NCBI RefSeq assembly: GCF_902459645.1
Contig: NZ_CABPSK010000003.1
Span: 186,001-250,000 of the forward strand
Direction of reading: 5' to 3'
Length of the DNA stretch: 64,000 nt
Origin: Pandoraea pneumonica
GTDB lineage: Bacteria; Pseudomonadota; Gammaproteobacteria; Burkholderiales; Burkholderiaceae
Under the pieces are notes generated by a model. The model was not told the DNA's origin. It made no database searches and saw only the letters and a program-made list of their open reading frames with translations. The position numbers were made by a program, and so were the translations under genes. Of the stretch, positions 26,955 to 35,936 are shown piece by piece. Each line of letters opens with the position of its first letter. The stretch's first letter is position 1.

Positions 26955-28157
26955 ATGGAACTTGCGGGCAAGACCATCGTCCTCGGACTTACCGGCGGCA
27001 TCGCCTGTTACAAGTCAGCCGAACTCACGCGGCTGTTTATCAAGGCAGGCGCGACCGTGCAGGTCGTCATGACCGACGCCGCCACGCAGTTCATCACCCC
27101 GCTCACGATGCAGGCCCTCTCCGGGCGGCCGGTATTCACCAGCCAGTGGGATAACCGCGTCGACAACAACATGGCGCACATCGACCTCTCGCGTGAGGCC
27201 GACGCCATTCTCATCGCCCCCGCTTCCACCGACTTTCTCGCCAAGCTCGCCCACGGCATGGCCGACGATTTGCTCTCCACGCTGTGCGTGGCGCGCGATT
27301 GTCCGCTGCTGGTGGCGCCCGCGATGAACCGGCAGATGTGGGGCAACCCGGCGACGCAACGCAATGCGGCGACCCTGCGCGGTGATGGCGTCACGATTCT
27401 CGGCCCGGATAGCGGCGATCAGGCCTGCGGTGAAGTCGGCGACGGCCGCATGCTCGAACCGGAAGACATCTTCGAAGCCGTTGTCGGCTTCTTTCAGCCC
27501 AAGCGACTGGCAGGCAAACGCGTGCTGATTACGGCCGGACCGACGTTCGAGCCGATCGATCCGGTGCGCGGCCTGACCAATCTGTCGAGCGGCAAGATGG
27601 GCTTCGCCATTGCACGTGCGGCGGCGCAGGCCGGTGCGGAGGTGCATCTGGTCGCTGGCCCGAGCGCGCTCGATACGCCGTACGGCGTAACGCGCAGCAA
27701 CGTGCAGACGGCGCAGCAAATGTATGACCGCGTGCTGGCCGATGCGCCGCACAGCGACATCTTCATCGCCGTGGCGGCCGTGGCCGACTGGCGCGTGCGC
27801 GAAGTGGCACACGACAAGATCAAGAAGACCGGCGACGCCGACGTGCCCACGCTGGAATTCGTGCAGAACCCCGATATTCTCGCGGCCGTCGCGCAGTTGC
27901 CCAAGCCGCCGTATTGCGTGGGCTTCGCGGCCGAGTCGGGAGATTTGGAAAAGCACGGTGCCGAAAAACGCCGCCGCAAAGAGGTGCCGCTGCTGGTCGG
28001 CAATCTGGGACCAGCCACGTTCGGGCAGGACGACAACGAAGTCATCCTCTTCGACGACGCCGGTCAGAAACGCCTGCCGCGCGCCGATAAGCAGTCGCTG
28101 GCGCGCAGCCTGATCGTCGAGATTGCCGCGCGCTTACCTTCGCGCACGCCCGCTTGA
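26955..28157 (+). CDS. coaBC: Bifunctional phosphopantothenoylcysteine decarboxylase/synthetase
   Basis: A 400-residue fusion for two steps of CoA synthesis. The N-terminal CoaC flavoprotein domain has GGIACYKSAEL, the active-site His in the NNMAHIDLS region, and PAMNRQMWGNPATQRN. The C-terminal CoaB domain has ITAGPTFEPIDPVRGLTN, SSGKMG and AVADWR. GGAGG lies nine bases before the ATG; a longer frame to 26871 has no support. Downstream in many proteobacteria is dut; here two genes intervene. Confidence 0.95.
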   Translation: MELAGKTIVLGLTGGIACYKSAELTRLFIKAGATVQVVMTDAATQFITPLTMQALSGRPVFTSQWDNRVDNNMAHIDLSREADAILIAPASTDFLAKLAHGMADDLLSTLCVARDCPLLVAPAMNRQMWGNPATQRNAATLRGDGVTILGPDSGDQACGEVGDGRMLEPEDIFEAVVGFFQPKRLAGKRVLITAGPTFEPIDPVRGLTNLSSGKMGFAIARAAAQAGAEVHLVAGPSALDTPYGVTRSNVQTAQQMYDRVLADAPHSDIFIAVAAVADWRVREVAHDKIKKTGDADVPTLEFVQNPDILAAVAQLPKPPYCVGFAAESGDLEKHGAEKRRRKEVPLLVGNLGPATFGQDDNEVILFDDAGQKRLPRADKQSLARSLIVEIAARLPSRTPA

Positions 28158-28379
28158 GTTCGCCCCGCACCTAGCATTCCCCTACTGGCCTCGCGGCTGT
28201 CACCGTCGTTGTCCGGCGACGGTGACACACTGGCAACTCGCCACGTCTGCCCTGCCCTGTAGGTCTCGCGCTTTAAGGTCTCGTCCTGTAGGCGCTGCAA
28301 TATCGGCTGCAACGGCTTTATCCGCTTTATCTGCCTCACCCGTCGCCGCCCCTCGGGGCCGCACAACAAAACAAACAAA

Positions 28380-29606
28380 ATGACGCAACCCGCTCCTACT
28401 TCGCGGCCGGTGGTCAGTGTCTACAGGACACTGAGCATGCTCGCCGCCATCATGTTTTTCGGCTTCATGACCATTGGCATGCCGCTGCCCGTGCTGCCGG
28501 TGTATGTCCACGAATCGCTGGGCTACGGCTCGTTCATCGTCGGCGTGACCATCGGTATCCAGTCCGTCGTGACGCTGCTACTGCGCTCCTACGCCGGACG
28601 CACCGTCGACACCCGTGGCCCCCGCCGCGCTGTGCTGACCGGCCTATGCGGCTGCGGTGCCGCCGGGGTGCTGTATCTGATCGCGTCGGTGATGCCGAAT
28701 CCGGCGCTGGCCCTTGGCGTGCTGATCGCCGGACGTGTGGTACTCGGCTTCGGCGAGAGCCTGCTGCTCACGGGCGGTATGTCGTGGGGTATCGGTCTGC
28801 TCGGCGCGGCGCACGCGAGCAAGGCGATCTCTTGGCAAGGCATTTCGATGTACACGGCCATTGCAGCCGGTGCCCCGTTCGGCGCGTATCTGCTGGAAGC
28901 GGCAGGTTTCACCGTCGTCTCGCTGGTCAGCATCGTCGTGCCAGCCATTGCCTTCGTCATTGCGCAGCGCCTGCCCGCGGCTGCGCCGGTCGGCGGGACG
29001 CGTCTGCCATTCTTCCGTGTGGTCGGCCTGGTGTGGCGCCCGGGGCTGGCGATGACGCTCGGCAGTATCGGCTACGCTGTGATTGCCGCGTTCATCACGC
29101 TCCACTACGCGAGCCACGGTTGGACGGGTGCCGCGTACGCACTCACGCTCTATAGCGGCTGCTTCATTGGCATGCGCGTGTTGTTCGCGCACTCGGTCGA
29201 TCGCTTCGGCGGACGCCGCGTCGCCATGTGCTCGCTCGTGTTCAGCGCGATCGGCCAGTTTCTGTTGTGGACGGCCATCAATCCGCACATGGCGTTGGTC
29301 GGTGCAGGGCTGACCGGCCTCGGCTTCTCGCTGGTGTTCCCGGCGCTCGGCGTGGAAGCGCTGCGCTCGGTGCCGCCGCAAAACCGTGGCGCGGCGCTGG
29401 CGGCGTATTCGGCCTTCTTCGATCTAGCGCTGGGGCTGATCGGCCCGATGGCCGGGCTGGTTGCCAACTACTTCGGCTACGCTTCGATCTTCCTGTGCGG
29501 GGCGCTTGGCGGCGTCATCGCCATTCTGATGATTTCGCGCTTGCCGCATGCGAGCGCAGACCCTGCCCCTGCCGGTCCCTCCGGGCCCGCGGGCGGCGCT
29601 CACTGA
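28380..29606 (+). CDS. MFS transporter (YhhS/YfcJ-like)
   Basis: A 408-residue major facilitator with 12 hydrophobic segments. After TM2 the RSYAGRTVDTRGPRRAV loop matches the GxxxDRxGRR signature, with a second copy at HSVDRFGGRRVAM after the central loop, as expected for two MFS halves. The overall look resembles the YhhS/YfcJ group, whose members have been linked to sugar or drug efflux. The substrate is not predictable. The C-terminal tail is Ala/Pro/Gly-rich. The 222-base gap upstream contains no gene and ends in an A-rich tract before the ATG, with no clear ribosome binding site. Confidence 0.85.
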   Translation: MTQPAPTSRPVVSVYRTLSMLAAIMFFGFMTIGMPLPVLPVYVHESLGYGSFIVGVTIGIQSVVTLLLRSYAGRTVDTRGPRRAVLTGLCGCGAAGVLYLIASVMPNPALALGVLIAGRVVLGFGESLLLTGGMSWGIGLLGAAHASKAISWQGISMYTAIAAGAPFGAYLLEAAGFTVVSLVSIVVPAIAFVIAQRLPAAAPVGGTRLPFFRVVGLVWRPGLAMTLGSIGYAVIAAFITLHYASHGWTGAAYALTLYSGCFIGMRVLFAHSVDRFGGRRVAMCSLVFSAIGQFLLWTAINPHMALVGAGLTGLGFSLVFPALGVEALRSVPPQNRGAALAAYSAFFDLALGLIGPMAGLVANYFGYASIFLCGALGGVIAILMISRLPHASADPAPAGPSGPAGGAH

Positions 29607-29625
29607 GTTGCATGGAATCAATGCC

Positions 29626-30681
29626 ATGACGCAAACCCGTAATCGCATCAAGCTCTCGGTGCTCGATCAGACACCGGTGATTCACGGCCACACGGCGGCA
29701 GACGCCATCGCGGCTACCGTGGAGCTCGCCCAAGCCGCCGATGAACTCGGCTACACGCGCTATTGGTGTGCGGAACACCACGGCCTGCGTGGCGTGGCAA
29801 ACCCGGCACCGGAAGTGATGATCGCGCGTCTGGCCAGTGTGACGAAGCGCCTGCGTGTGGGGTCGGGCGGCGTGATGCTGCCTTATTACAGCCCGTTCAA
29901 GCTTGCCGAGCAGTTTCTGATGCTCGAAGCGCTGTTTCCGAATCGCATCGACCTCGGTGTCGGACGCGCGCCCGGTGGCGACATGCGCACTGCACGCGCC
30001 GTCGCCAAGGGCCCGTACGACGCGGGCGAACACTTTCCGCAGCAAGTGGCGGAACTGGCTGGGCTCTTCGATGGGACGCTGGCCGACGATCACCCGTATC
30101 GCGGCGTGCTGCTGCAACCGGCCATCGAAACGCGACCGGAATTATGGGTGCTGGGGTCGAGCGAATTCGGTGGTCTGCTCGCCGCGCAGCTTGGTCTGCG
30201 CTACTGCTTCGCGCACTTCATCAATGCGCATTACGGTCATCGGGTGACCGAGGCGTATCGCGAGCGCTTCACGCCGGGGCAACTCGATAAGCCCTATTGC
30301 TCGGTCGCACTGTTCGTAATCTGCGCGGATACCGATGCCGAAGCCGAAGCACTCGAAGCCGGTGTCGACCTGCGCCGCGTGCAAATGGCGTACGGCATGA
30401 ACGAGCCAATTCCGAGTCTCGAACAAGGCGCCGATGCCAAACCGCAGTATCGCGAACGCGAGCTGTCGGTGATTGCACGCGAGAAGCCCCGTAGTATCAT
30501 CGGCACCCCGGAACGGGTGACGGCTCGTGTGCTCGAATTGCAGGAGCAGTTCGATGCTGACGAGATCATCGTGCTGACGGTGGCCGGCAGCTATCGCGCC
30601 CGTCTGCGCTCGCATGAACTGCTCGCGCAGGCGTTCTCGCTCTCGGCGACCGACCCCCCGGTCAACGCGACTCCCGACTAA
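29626..30681 (+). CDS. LLM-class flavin-dependent oxidoreductase
   Basis: A 351-residue bacterial-luciferase-like monooxygenase of the single-component YhbW group. Characteristic parts are LSVLDQTPV at the N-terminus, [39 protein letters not shown] and [12 protein letters not shown]. These enzymes use reduced flavin and oxygen; the substrate is unknown. It follows the MFS gene by 19 bases, so the pair may deal with the same compound. The start at 29626 is chosen because the longer reading overlaps the transporter gene. Confidence 0.88.
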   Translation: MTQTRNRIKLSVLDQTPVIHGHTAADAIAATVELAQAADELGYTRYWCAEHHGLRGVANPAPEVMIARLASVTKRLRVGSGGVMLPYYSPFKLAEQFLMLEALFPNRIDLGVGRAPGGDMRTARAVAKGPYDAGEHFPQQVAELAGLFDGTLADDHPYRGVLLQPAIETRPELWVLGSSEFGGLLAAQLGLRYCFAHFINAHYGHRVTEAYRERFTPGQLDKPYCSVALFVICADTDAEAEALEAGVDLRRVQMAYGMNEPIPSLEQGADAKPQYRERELSVIAREKPRSIIGTPERVTARVLELQEQFDADEIIVLTVAGSYRARLRSHELLAQAFSLSATDPPVNATPD

Positions 30682-30712
30682 TTCTTTTCTGATTTACGCC
30701 CAAGCCAACGCT

Positions 30713-31159
30713 ATGAAACTCGACGTCAAGATCCTCGACGAACGCCTGCGCTCGCAACTGCCCGCTTACGCCACGCCGGGCAGCGCCGGGCTCGATCTGC
30801 GCGCGTGCCTCGACGCACCGCTCACCATCGCCCCGGGTCAAACCGTGCTCGTGCCGACGGGTCTCGCGATCCATTTGGCCGATTCGGGCTACGCCGCGCT
30901 GATTCTGCCGCGCTCGGGTCTCGGCCATAAGCACGGCATCGTGCTCGGCAATCTGGTCGGACTGATCGACTCGGATTATCAAGGCCAGTTGATGGTGTCG
31001 ACGTGGAACCGTGGCAACGAGCCGTTCGTGCTCAACCCGTTCGAGCGTCTGGCGCAGCTGGTGATCGTGCCGGTGGTGCAAGCCGAGTTCAATCTGGTGG
31101 ATGAATTCCCCGAAAGCGATCGTGGCGCGGGCGGCTTCGGCAGCACGGGCAAGCACTGA
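30713..31159 (+). CDS. dut: dUTP diphosphatase
   Basis: A 148-residue trimeric dUTPase that keeps uracil out of DNA and supplies dUMP. All five motifs are visible: [43 protein letters not shown] and the glycine-rich C-terminal arm [12 protein letters not shown]. It starts 31 bases after the LLM gene and ends before a strong bidirectional terminator shared with clpA. Confidence 0.97.
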   Translation: MKLDVKILDERLRSQLPAYATPGSAGLDLRACLDAPLTIAPGQTVLVPTGLAIHLADSGYAALILPRSGLGHKHGIVLGNLVGLIDSDYQGQLMVSTWNRGNEPFVLNPFERLAQLVIVPVVQAEFNLVDEFPESDRGAGGFGSTGKH

Positions 31160-31206
31160 GTCTCCGACGCACGCATCGCCGCATGTTTGCGGCGCGCGCA
31201 CCCAAG

Positions 31207-31235
31207 AAAAAACGCCGCATTTAGCGGCGTTTTTT
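31207..31235. terminator. Bidirectional terminator between dut and clpA
   Basis: A 12-bp stem (31207-31218 with 31224-31235) with A and T tracts on both sides separates the convergent dut and clpA transcripts. Confidence 0.9.
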
Positions 31236-31261
31236 CATTCCGGATACCCCAGAAGAATCGA

Positions 31262-33559
31262 TTACTCGACTTCGGCGGCTTCCGGCTCCGAGCGGGCGTT
31301 GCCGTCCTCGGGGAACGACAGTTGCACCTGATCGTGATCGTCGAGATCGACGGTCACACGGCCGCCCGTCGTCAGACGCCCGAACAACAGTTCGTCGGCC
31401 AAGGCGCGGCGAATCGTGTCCTGAATCAGACGCTGCATCGGACGCGCGCCCATCAGCGGATCGAAACCCTTCTTCGACAGATACGTACGCAGCTTGTCGG
31501 TGAAGACAACCTCGACCTTCTTCTCGTGCAGTTGATCTTCCAACTGGATAAGGAACTTGTCGACCACGCGCAGGATGATCTGCTCGTCGAGCGGCTTGAA
31601 GCTGATGATCGAATCCAGACGGTTACGGAACTCAGGCGTGAACATCCGCTTGATGTCGGCCATTTCGTCACCGGCCTGACGCTCGTTCGTGAAGCCGATG
31701 CTCGCACGATTGATCGTCTCGGCGCCCGCGTTCGTCGTCATGATGATGATGACGTTGCGGAAGTCGGCCTTGCGTCCGTTGTTGTCCGTCAGCGTGCCGT
31801 GGTCCATCACCTGAAGCAGCACGTTGAAGATGTCCGGGTGCGCCTTTTCGATTTCATCGAGCAGCAGCACGCAATGCGGCTTCTTCGTAATCGCTTCGGT
31901 GAGCAGACCGCCCTGATCGAAACCGACGTAGCCCGGCGGCGCGCCAATCAGACGGCTGACCGCGTGGCGCTCCATGTATTCCGACATGTCGAAACGAATC
32001 AGCTCGATGCCGAGCGTGAACGCCAGTTGCTTGGCAACTTCGGTCTTGCCAACACCGGTCGGGCCCGAGAACAGGAACGCGCCAATCGGCTTGTCCGTCT
32101 TGCCCAGCCCGGCACGCGACATCTTGATCGCGGCTGACAGCGCGTCGATGGCCGGGTCTTGCCCGAACACCACGCTCTTCAGGTCACGATCGAGCGTCTG
32201 GAGCTTGCCGCGGTCATCGGCAGACACGCTTTGCGGCGGGATGCGCGCGATCTTCGAGACGATCTCTTCGATCTCGCCCTTGCCGATGGTCTTCTTCTGC
32301 TTCGACTTCGGCAGGATGCGTTGCGCGGCGCCCGCTTCATCGATCACGTCGATCGCCTTATCCGGCAGATGACGGTCAGTGATGAACTTAGCCGACAACT
32401 CGGCCGCCGCCGACAGCGCGCTCGACGAATACTTCACGCCATGGTGTTCTTCGAAGCGCGACTTGAGCCCGCGCAGGATCTGCACGGTTTGCTCGACGGT
32501 CGGCTCGTTCACGTCGATCTTCTGGAAGCGACGCGAAAGCGCTGCATCTTTCTCGAAAATGCCGCGATATTCCGTGAACGTGGTGGCACCGATGCACTTG
32601 AGCTGCCCCGACGACAATGCCGGCTTGAGCAGGTTCGACGCATCGAGCGTGCCGCCAGAGGCTGCACCCGCACCGATCAACGTGTGAATTTCGTCGATGA
32701 ACAGGATCGCGCCCGGGCGCTCTTTGAGCTCCTTGAGCACAGCCTTCAGACGTTGCTCGAAGTCGCCGCGATACTTGGTGCCGGCGAGCAGCGCGCCCAT
32801 GTCCAGCGAGTAGACCGTGGCGTCTTGCAGAATCTCGGGCACTTCACCGCGCGTGACGCGCCAGGCGAGGCCTTCGGCAATCGCCGTCTTGCCCACCCCG
32901 GCTTCACCCACGAGCAGCGGATTGTTCTTACGACGGCGGCACAGCACCTGCACCACGCGTTCGACTTCCGACTCGCGGCCGATCAGCGGATCGATCTTGC
33001 CGTCGCGCGCGAGCTGATTCAGGTTTTGCGTGTACTGCGCCAGCGGGCTTTCTTTGGCGTTTGCGCCTTCTTCACCCTCGGTGCTGCCTTCACCGGCCTT
33101 GGCCGATTCGCCAGCCGCACCGGTCTTGGTGATGCCGTGCGAGATGAAGTTGACCACGTCCAGACGCGTCACGCCCTGCTGTTGCAGGTAGTAGACGGCA
33201 TGGGAGTCTTTTTCGCCGAAGATGGCGACGAGCACGTTGGCACCGGTCACTTCCTTCTTACCGTTGGAAGTCGACTGTACGTGCATGATGGCGCGCTGAA
33301 TTACACGCTGAAAACCGAGCGTGGGCTGGGTGTCGACTTCGTCGCTCCCGGGCACGGTCGGCGTGTTGTCCGCGATGAAGTTGCGCAGGTTCTGGCGCAA
33401 ATCGTCAAGATTCGCCGCGCAGGCACGCAGCACCTCAGCAGCGGTGGGGTTATCCAAGAGGGCGAGCAACAGGTGCTCGACCGTGATGAATTCATGTCGG
33501 GCCTGGCGCGCTTCCATAAACGCCATGTGCAGGCTGACTTCCAATTCCTGGGCAATCAT
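31262..33559 (-). CDS. clpA: ATP-dependent Clp protease ATP-binding subunit ClpA
   Basis: A 765-residue AAA+ unfoldase that feeds substrates to ClpP. The N-domain ([14 protein letters not shown]) is followed by two ATPase modules: D1 Walker [14 protein letters not shown] and Walker [16 protein letters not shown], and D2 Walker [14 protein letters not shown] with [13 protein letters not shown]. The IGF-type ClpP loop lies in the D2 region. The ATG at 33559 follows GGAGG and overlaps the clpS stop; an upstream GTG option is less likely. The acidic C-terminal tail is normal. Confidence 0.96.
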   Translation of the reverse strand: MIAQELEVSLHMAFMEARQARHEFITVEHLLLALLDNPTAAEVLRACAANLDDLRQNLRNFIADNTPTVPGSDEVDTQPTLGFQRVIQRAIMHVQSTSNGKKEVTGANVLVAIFGEKDSHAVYYLQQQGVTRLDVVNFISHGITKTGAAGESAKAGEGSTEGEEGANAKESPLAQYTQNLNQLARDGKIDPLIGRESEVERVVQVLCRRRKNNPLLVGEAGVGKTAIAEGLAWRVTRGEVPEILQDATVYSLDMGALLAGTKYRGDFEQRLKAVLKELKERPGAILFIDEIHTLIGAGAASGGTLDASNLLKPALSSGQLKCIGATTFTEYRGIFEKDAALSRRFQKIDVNEPTVEQTVQILRGLKSRFEEHHGVKYSSSALSAAAELSAKFITDRHLPDKAIDVIDEAGAAQRILPKSKQKKTIGKGEIEEIVSKIARIPPQSVSADDRGKLQTLDRDLKSVVFGQDPAIDALSAAIKMSRAGLGKTDKPIGAFLFSGPTGVGKTEVAKQLAFTLGIELIRFDMSEYMERHAVSRLIGAPPGYVGFDQGGLLTEAITKKPHCVLLLDEIEKAHPDIFNVLLQVMDHGTLTDNNGRKADFRNVIIIMTTNAGAETINRASIGFTNERQAGDEMADIKRMFTPEFRNRLDSIISFKPLDEQIILRVVDKFLIQLEDQLHEKKVEVVFTDKLRTYLSKKGFDPLMGARPMQRLIQDTIRRALADELLFGRLTTGGRVTVDLDDHDQVQLSFPEDGNARSEPEAAEVE

Positions 33560-33870
33560 GCTTCCTCCATCACGCACTGCAGCGGGTGCCCGGACTGCCT
33601 TGCATGGCTAACTACTTGCTCAACTTTGGTCGCCGCGACGTCGCGCGTGAAGACCCCACAAACTCCCCTGCCCTCTCGGTGGACCTTGAGCATGATCTGC
33701 GTAGCAGATTCCCGGTCCTTATTGAAATATTCCTGAATGACCATCACCACGAACTCCATCGGGGTGAAATCGTCGTTCAACAGTACCACCGTGTACATCG
33801 AAGGCGGCTTGAGCTGTTGCTCTTGCCGCTCCTGTACGGTGTCGTCATGCGTTGTCGGTAAGGTTGCCAT
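33556..33870 (-). CDS. clpS: ATP-dependent Clp protease adaptor ClpS
   Basis: This 104-residue adaptor binds N-degron substrates and hands them to Clp[22 protein letters not shown] contains the NDD/E motif of the N-end pocket (given here in two parts: [10 protein letters not shown] and FTPMEFVV), and [19 protein letters not shown] is conserved. It is translationally coupled to clpA (ATGA). The 443-base gap to cspA on the other side holds both promoters. Confidence 0.96.
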   Translation of the reverse strand: MATLPTTHDDTVQERQEQQLKPPSMYTVVLLNDDFTPMEFVVMVIQEYFNKDRESATQIMLKVHREGRGVCGVFTRDVAATKVEQVVSHARQSGHPLQCVMEEA

Positions 33871-34135
33871 ACGTGGATTCTAAACAACTCCGGGGCGCAG
33901 GAAGCAATCGAAGCTCCTATTGCCGCCTGCCGCCGGTGTCCACCGGAATGCCAACACTCGCCAAATCGCCGCGTGCGTTGTCCAGCAAGGCGCCGCAGCC
34001 CCGACCACCGGGGGTGCCACACCCATATGAGTCAGCTTAACCCAAATTTCAAGGGCGTGTCGCGGCACTGCTTATGCCCTCCTAGATATAAGGGTAAAAC
34101 CTGATCGAACTCATGTTCTATTGGCGAAAAAGGGC

Positions 34136-34165
34136 TTGACACTATTGGCACTTACCGAAAACAAT
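34136..34165 (+). promoter_or_regulatory. Candidate promoter of the cold-shock gene
   Basis: A perfect TTGACA (34136-34141) is followed after 18 bases by AACAAT (4 of 6). Transcription from it would give a leader of about 140 bases, as is usual for cold-inducible csp genes. A TATAAG at 34195 is an alternative -10. Confidence 0.4.
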
Positions 34166-34228
34166 CGTCGTGGCGCTTTTCCTCTATAAGCGTTTTAAAA
34201 GAAAAGATGCCTGGGTGAGCCTAAGAAG

Positions 34229-34254
34229 CCGCCGCACCTAGTCGGCGGGTTTTT
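34229..34254 (+). terminator. Terminator-like hairpin in the csp leader
   Basis: CCGCCG (34229-34234) pairs with CGGCGG (34243-34248) and is followed by G and five T, 60 bases before the csp ATG. It could be a temperature-responsive attenuator of the leader or the end of a short upstream transcript. Confidence 0.5.
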
Positions 34255-34313
34255 CAGATGTGCTCGTTGTTGCGGTGATATGTAGTAGTCGTAATTGTTT
34301 AGGGGAAGTTTGT

Positions 34314-34520
34314 ATGGCAACCGGTACGGTCAAATGGTTTAACGATGCCAAGGGTTTTGGTTTCATCACGCCGGATGAAGGTGGCGAAGATCTGTTCGCT
34401 CACTTCTCGGCAATCCAGATGAACGGCTTCAAGACCCTGAAGGAAGGCCAGCGCGTCTCCTTCGAAGTGGTGCAAGGCCCCAAGGGCAAGCAGGCTTCGA
34501 ACATTCAGGCCCCGACCTGA
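34314..34520 (+). CDS. cspA: Cold-shock protein
   Basis: A 68-residue single cold-shock domain. RNP1 (KGFGFI) and RNP2-like (DLFAHFSAI) motifs bind single-stranded RNA and [17 protein letters not shown] is the standard start, preceded by AGGGGAAG. The long leader with a hairpin suggests post-transcriptional temperature control. Which Csp paralogue it is cannot be told. Confidence 0.96.
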   Translation: MATGTVKWFNDAKGFGFITPDEGGEDLFAHFSAIQMNGFKTLKEGQRVSFEVVQGPKGKQASNIQAPT

Positions 34521-34543
34521 TAAGCTGCGCTTCAACGCATCGG

Positions 34544-34568
34544 AAACCCGGCTTCGGCCGGGTTTTTT
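34544..34568 (+). terminator. csp terminator
   Basis: AAACCCGGC (34544-34552), a TTCG tetraloop, GCCGGGTTT (34557-34565) and a run of T. Confidence 0.92.
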
Positions 34569-35121
34569 ATTGCGCCGCACAAAAAGTTGTACCCCATCAA
34601 ATCAGCTTCGTATCCATTCCGAAACTTTTGGATCCGGTTTTGAATGAAAAGCAAAGCGCAACTTTCCACTCCGCATCTCTCATCCCGCACAATTTATCCG
34701 CGTTTAATCGCAGATAAAACCATTCGCATAGCAATATTCCACTCAGTTATTAAAATAACGCGGATGAGTCGCGGGTTGCGGAAATCAATTACGCAATTAG
34801 CTGAAAAGACTAAGTATTCCTACGCAGGCAGCTGTCCGACAACGTGAACCCTAAACCCAAAATAAGCGCTGGAAAGGAATAGCTTTTTTAACGATTTCAG
34901 GCCCCCGGGAAGGGATAATGTTGCGGGTATCTAGTCTGGCCCATATGTATCATTCAATAAAACGATGAATCATATGATCCGCCCTGTCATTTCCGTCTGC
35001 CCGGGGGTGGCGCCTCCCCCCCGAAAATGCTGTCGTGCAAGCGTGACGGGCCGCCTCGCAGACACGCAGGCAGCCCGTTTGGACGATTTCCCCTAGATTG
35101 GCCCGGGGCCGGGCCGCGGCC
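34569..35121. other. AT-rich gap between csp and the oxygenase cluster
   Basis: These 553 bases hold no convincing gene. 34620-34860 is much more AT-rich than the window average and contains only a 67-codon frame without a ribosome binding site or recognisable sequence. A long imperfect palindrome is at 34942-34976. A GC-only hairpin (GGCCCGG with CCGGGCC, 35100-35115) sits at the 3' end of the ferredoxin gene without a T run. The base composition marks this as a junction between core and accessory DNA. Confidence 0.5.
34942..34976. repeat. Imperfect 35-base palindrome bounded by CATATG
   Basis: CATATGTATCATTC and CGATGAATCATATG form 14-base arms that match at 10 of 14 positions, separated by AATAAAA. 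Both ends are CATATG. It resembles a regulator-binding site rather than a terminator, but no gene starts next to it. Confidence 0.45.
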
Positions 35122-35436
35122 TCAGCCCAAATCGACGTAGACCGTACCGGCCTCGATGCGGATGGGGTAAGCCTTCACGCCCTCGGTCAAGGGCGCGCAC
35201 ATCGCGGCGCCCGTGCGCACGTCGAATTTGCCCTGGTGTAGCGGGCACTCAATCTCGTGCCCCTCCAAAAACCCGTCGCATAACCGCGCGTTGCCATGCG
35301 TGCACAGGTTGTCGGTCGCGAATACCTCGCCGTCCACACCGTAAAGCGCGAGCTCACGCCCGCCCACGACGAGACCGACCACGTCGTCCTCGGGAATGAT
35401 GTCGCGTGCGCCTACCTCGATCCAGTTACCGCTCAT
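35122..35436 (-). CDS. Rieske [2Fe-2S] ferredoxin component of ring-hydroxylating oxygenase
   Basis: A 104-residue Rieske ferredoxin. The cluster ligands are CTHG (Cys/His at about 44 and 46) and CPLHQG (Cys/His at about 64 and 67), the CxH...CxxH pattern. It carries electrons from the reductase to the oxygenase large subunit. It is the last of four co-directional genes (reductase, large subunit, small subunit, ferredoxin), the order of nagAa-nagG-nagH-nagAb salicylate 5-hydroxylase operons. Confidence 0.9.
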   Translation of the reverse strand: MSGNWIEVGARDIIPEDDVVGLVVGGRELALYGVDGEVFATDNLCTHGNARLCDGFLEGHEIECPLHQGKFDVRTGAAMCAPLTEGVKAYPIRIEAGTVYVDLG

Positions 35437-35448
35437 GATGTCCTCGCT

Positions 35449-35922
35449 TCAAATCGGGTAAATCAGCGAGTTGGGGATCATCTCGCTGTCGAAAATGCAC
35501 AACCGCGACGCGAACTTCCATCCGTCGCTGGTTCGTTTGACGATGTCCAGATACCGGCCGACCGAGAGAATGTCGGTCAGTTGGTCCGGCTTGGTCCGAA
35601 AGACGGCGTAGTTCGACTCCACATGCAGCGTCGTCTCATCGAGCGCCTTGATCGTCGGCAGGCCGATCACATGGCGCTGGTAGTACGGGTCATGAAAGAG
35701 CGTGTCGCGAATGCCGTAAATGCGGTCTTGAAGCATGCCGCGGCTCTCGAAGGACAGCGTTGCCAGCGGCAGCCCCATTTCGTGGTTTTCGCGCGGCTGC
35801 ACGCGGTAGATGCAGTCCTCGAGGAAGAACTCGGGCCAAGCGTCCCACTGCTGCGCGTCGAGCGCCGCCGCATAGGTGGCATTAAGCTCGACAACGGCTT
35901 GAAATGTCGCAAAGTCGACCAT
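35449..35922 (-). CDS. Ring-hydroxylating oxygenase small (beta) subunit
   Basis: A 157-residue beta subunit of the aromatic-ring dioxygenase family (SnoaL/NTF2-like fold): NATYAAALDAQQWDAWPEFF at the N-terminus, then CIYRVQPRENHEMGLPLATL and the C-terminal RLCIFDSEMIPNSLIYPI are typical. It is structural in the alpha3-beta3 assembly. AGGAG precedes the ATG at 35922. Extending the frame upstream would run through the alpha gene and is rejected. Confidence 0.9.
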   Translation of the reverse strand: MVDFATFQAVVELNATYAAALDAQQWDAWPEFFLEDCIYRVQPRENHEMGLPLATLSFESRGMLQDRIYGIRDTLFHDPYYQRHVIGLPTIKALDETTLHVESNYAVFRTKPDQLTDILSVGRYLDIVKRTSDGWKFASRLCIFDSEMIPNSLIYPI

Positions 35923-35936
35923 GTTTTCGTTTCTCC

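Noticed and set aside
34644-34847. 67-codon frame in the AT-rich gap after csp
   Set aside because: No ribosome binding site, no motif or hydrophobic segment; likely chance in non-coding DNA.
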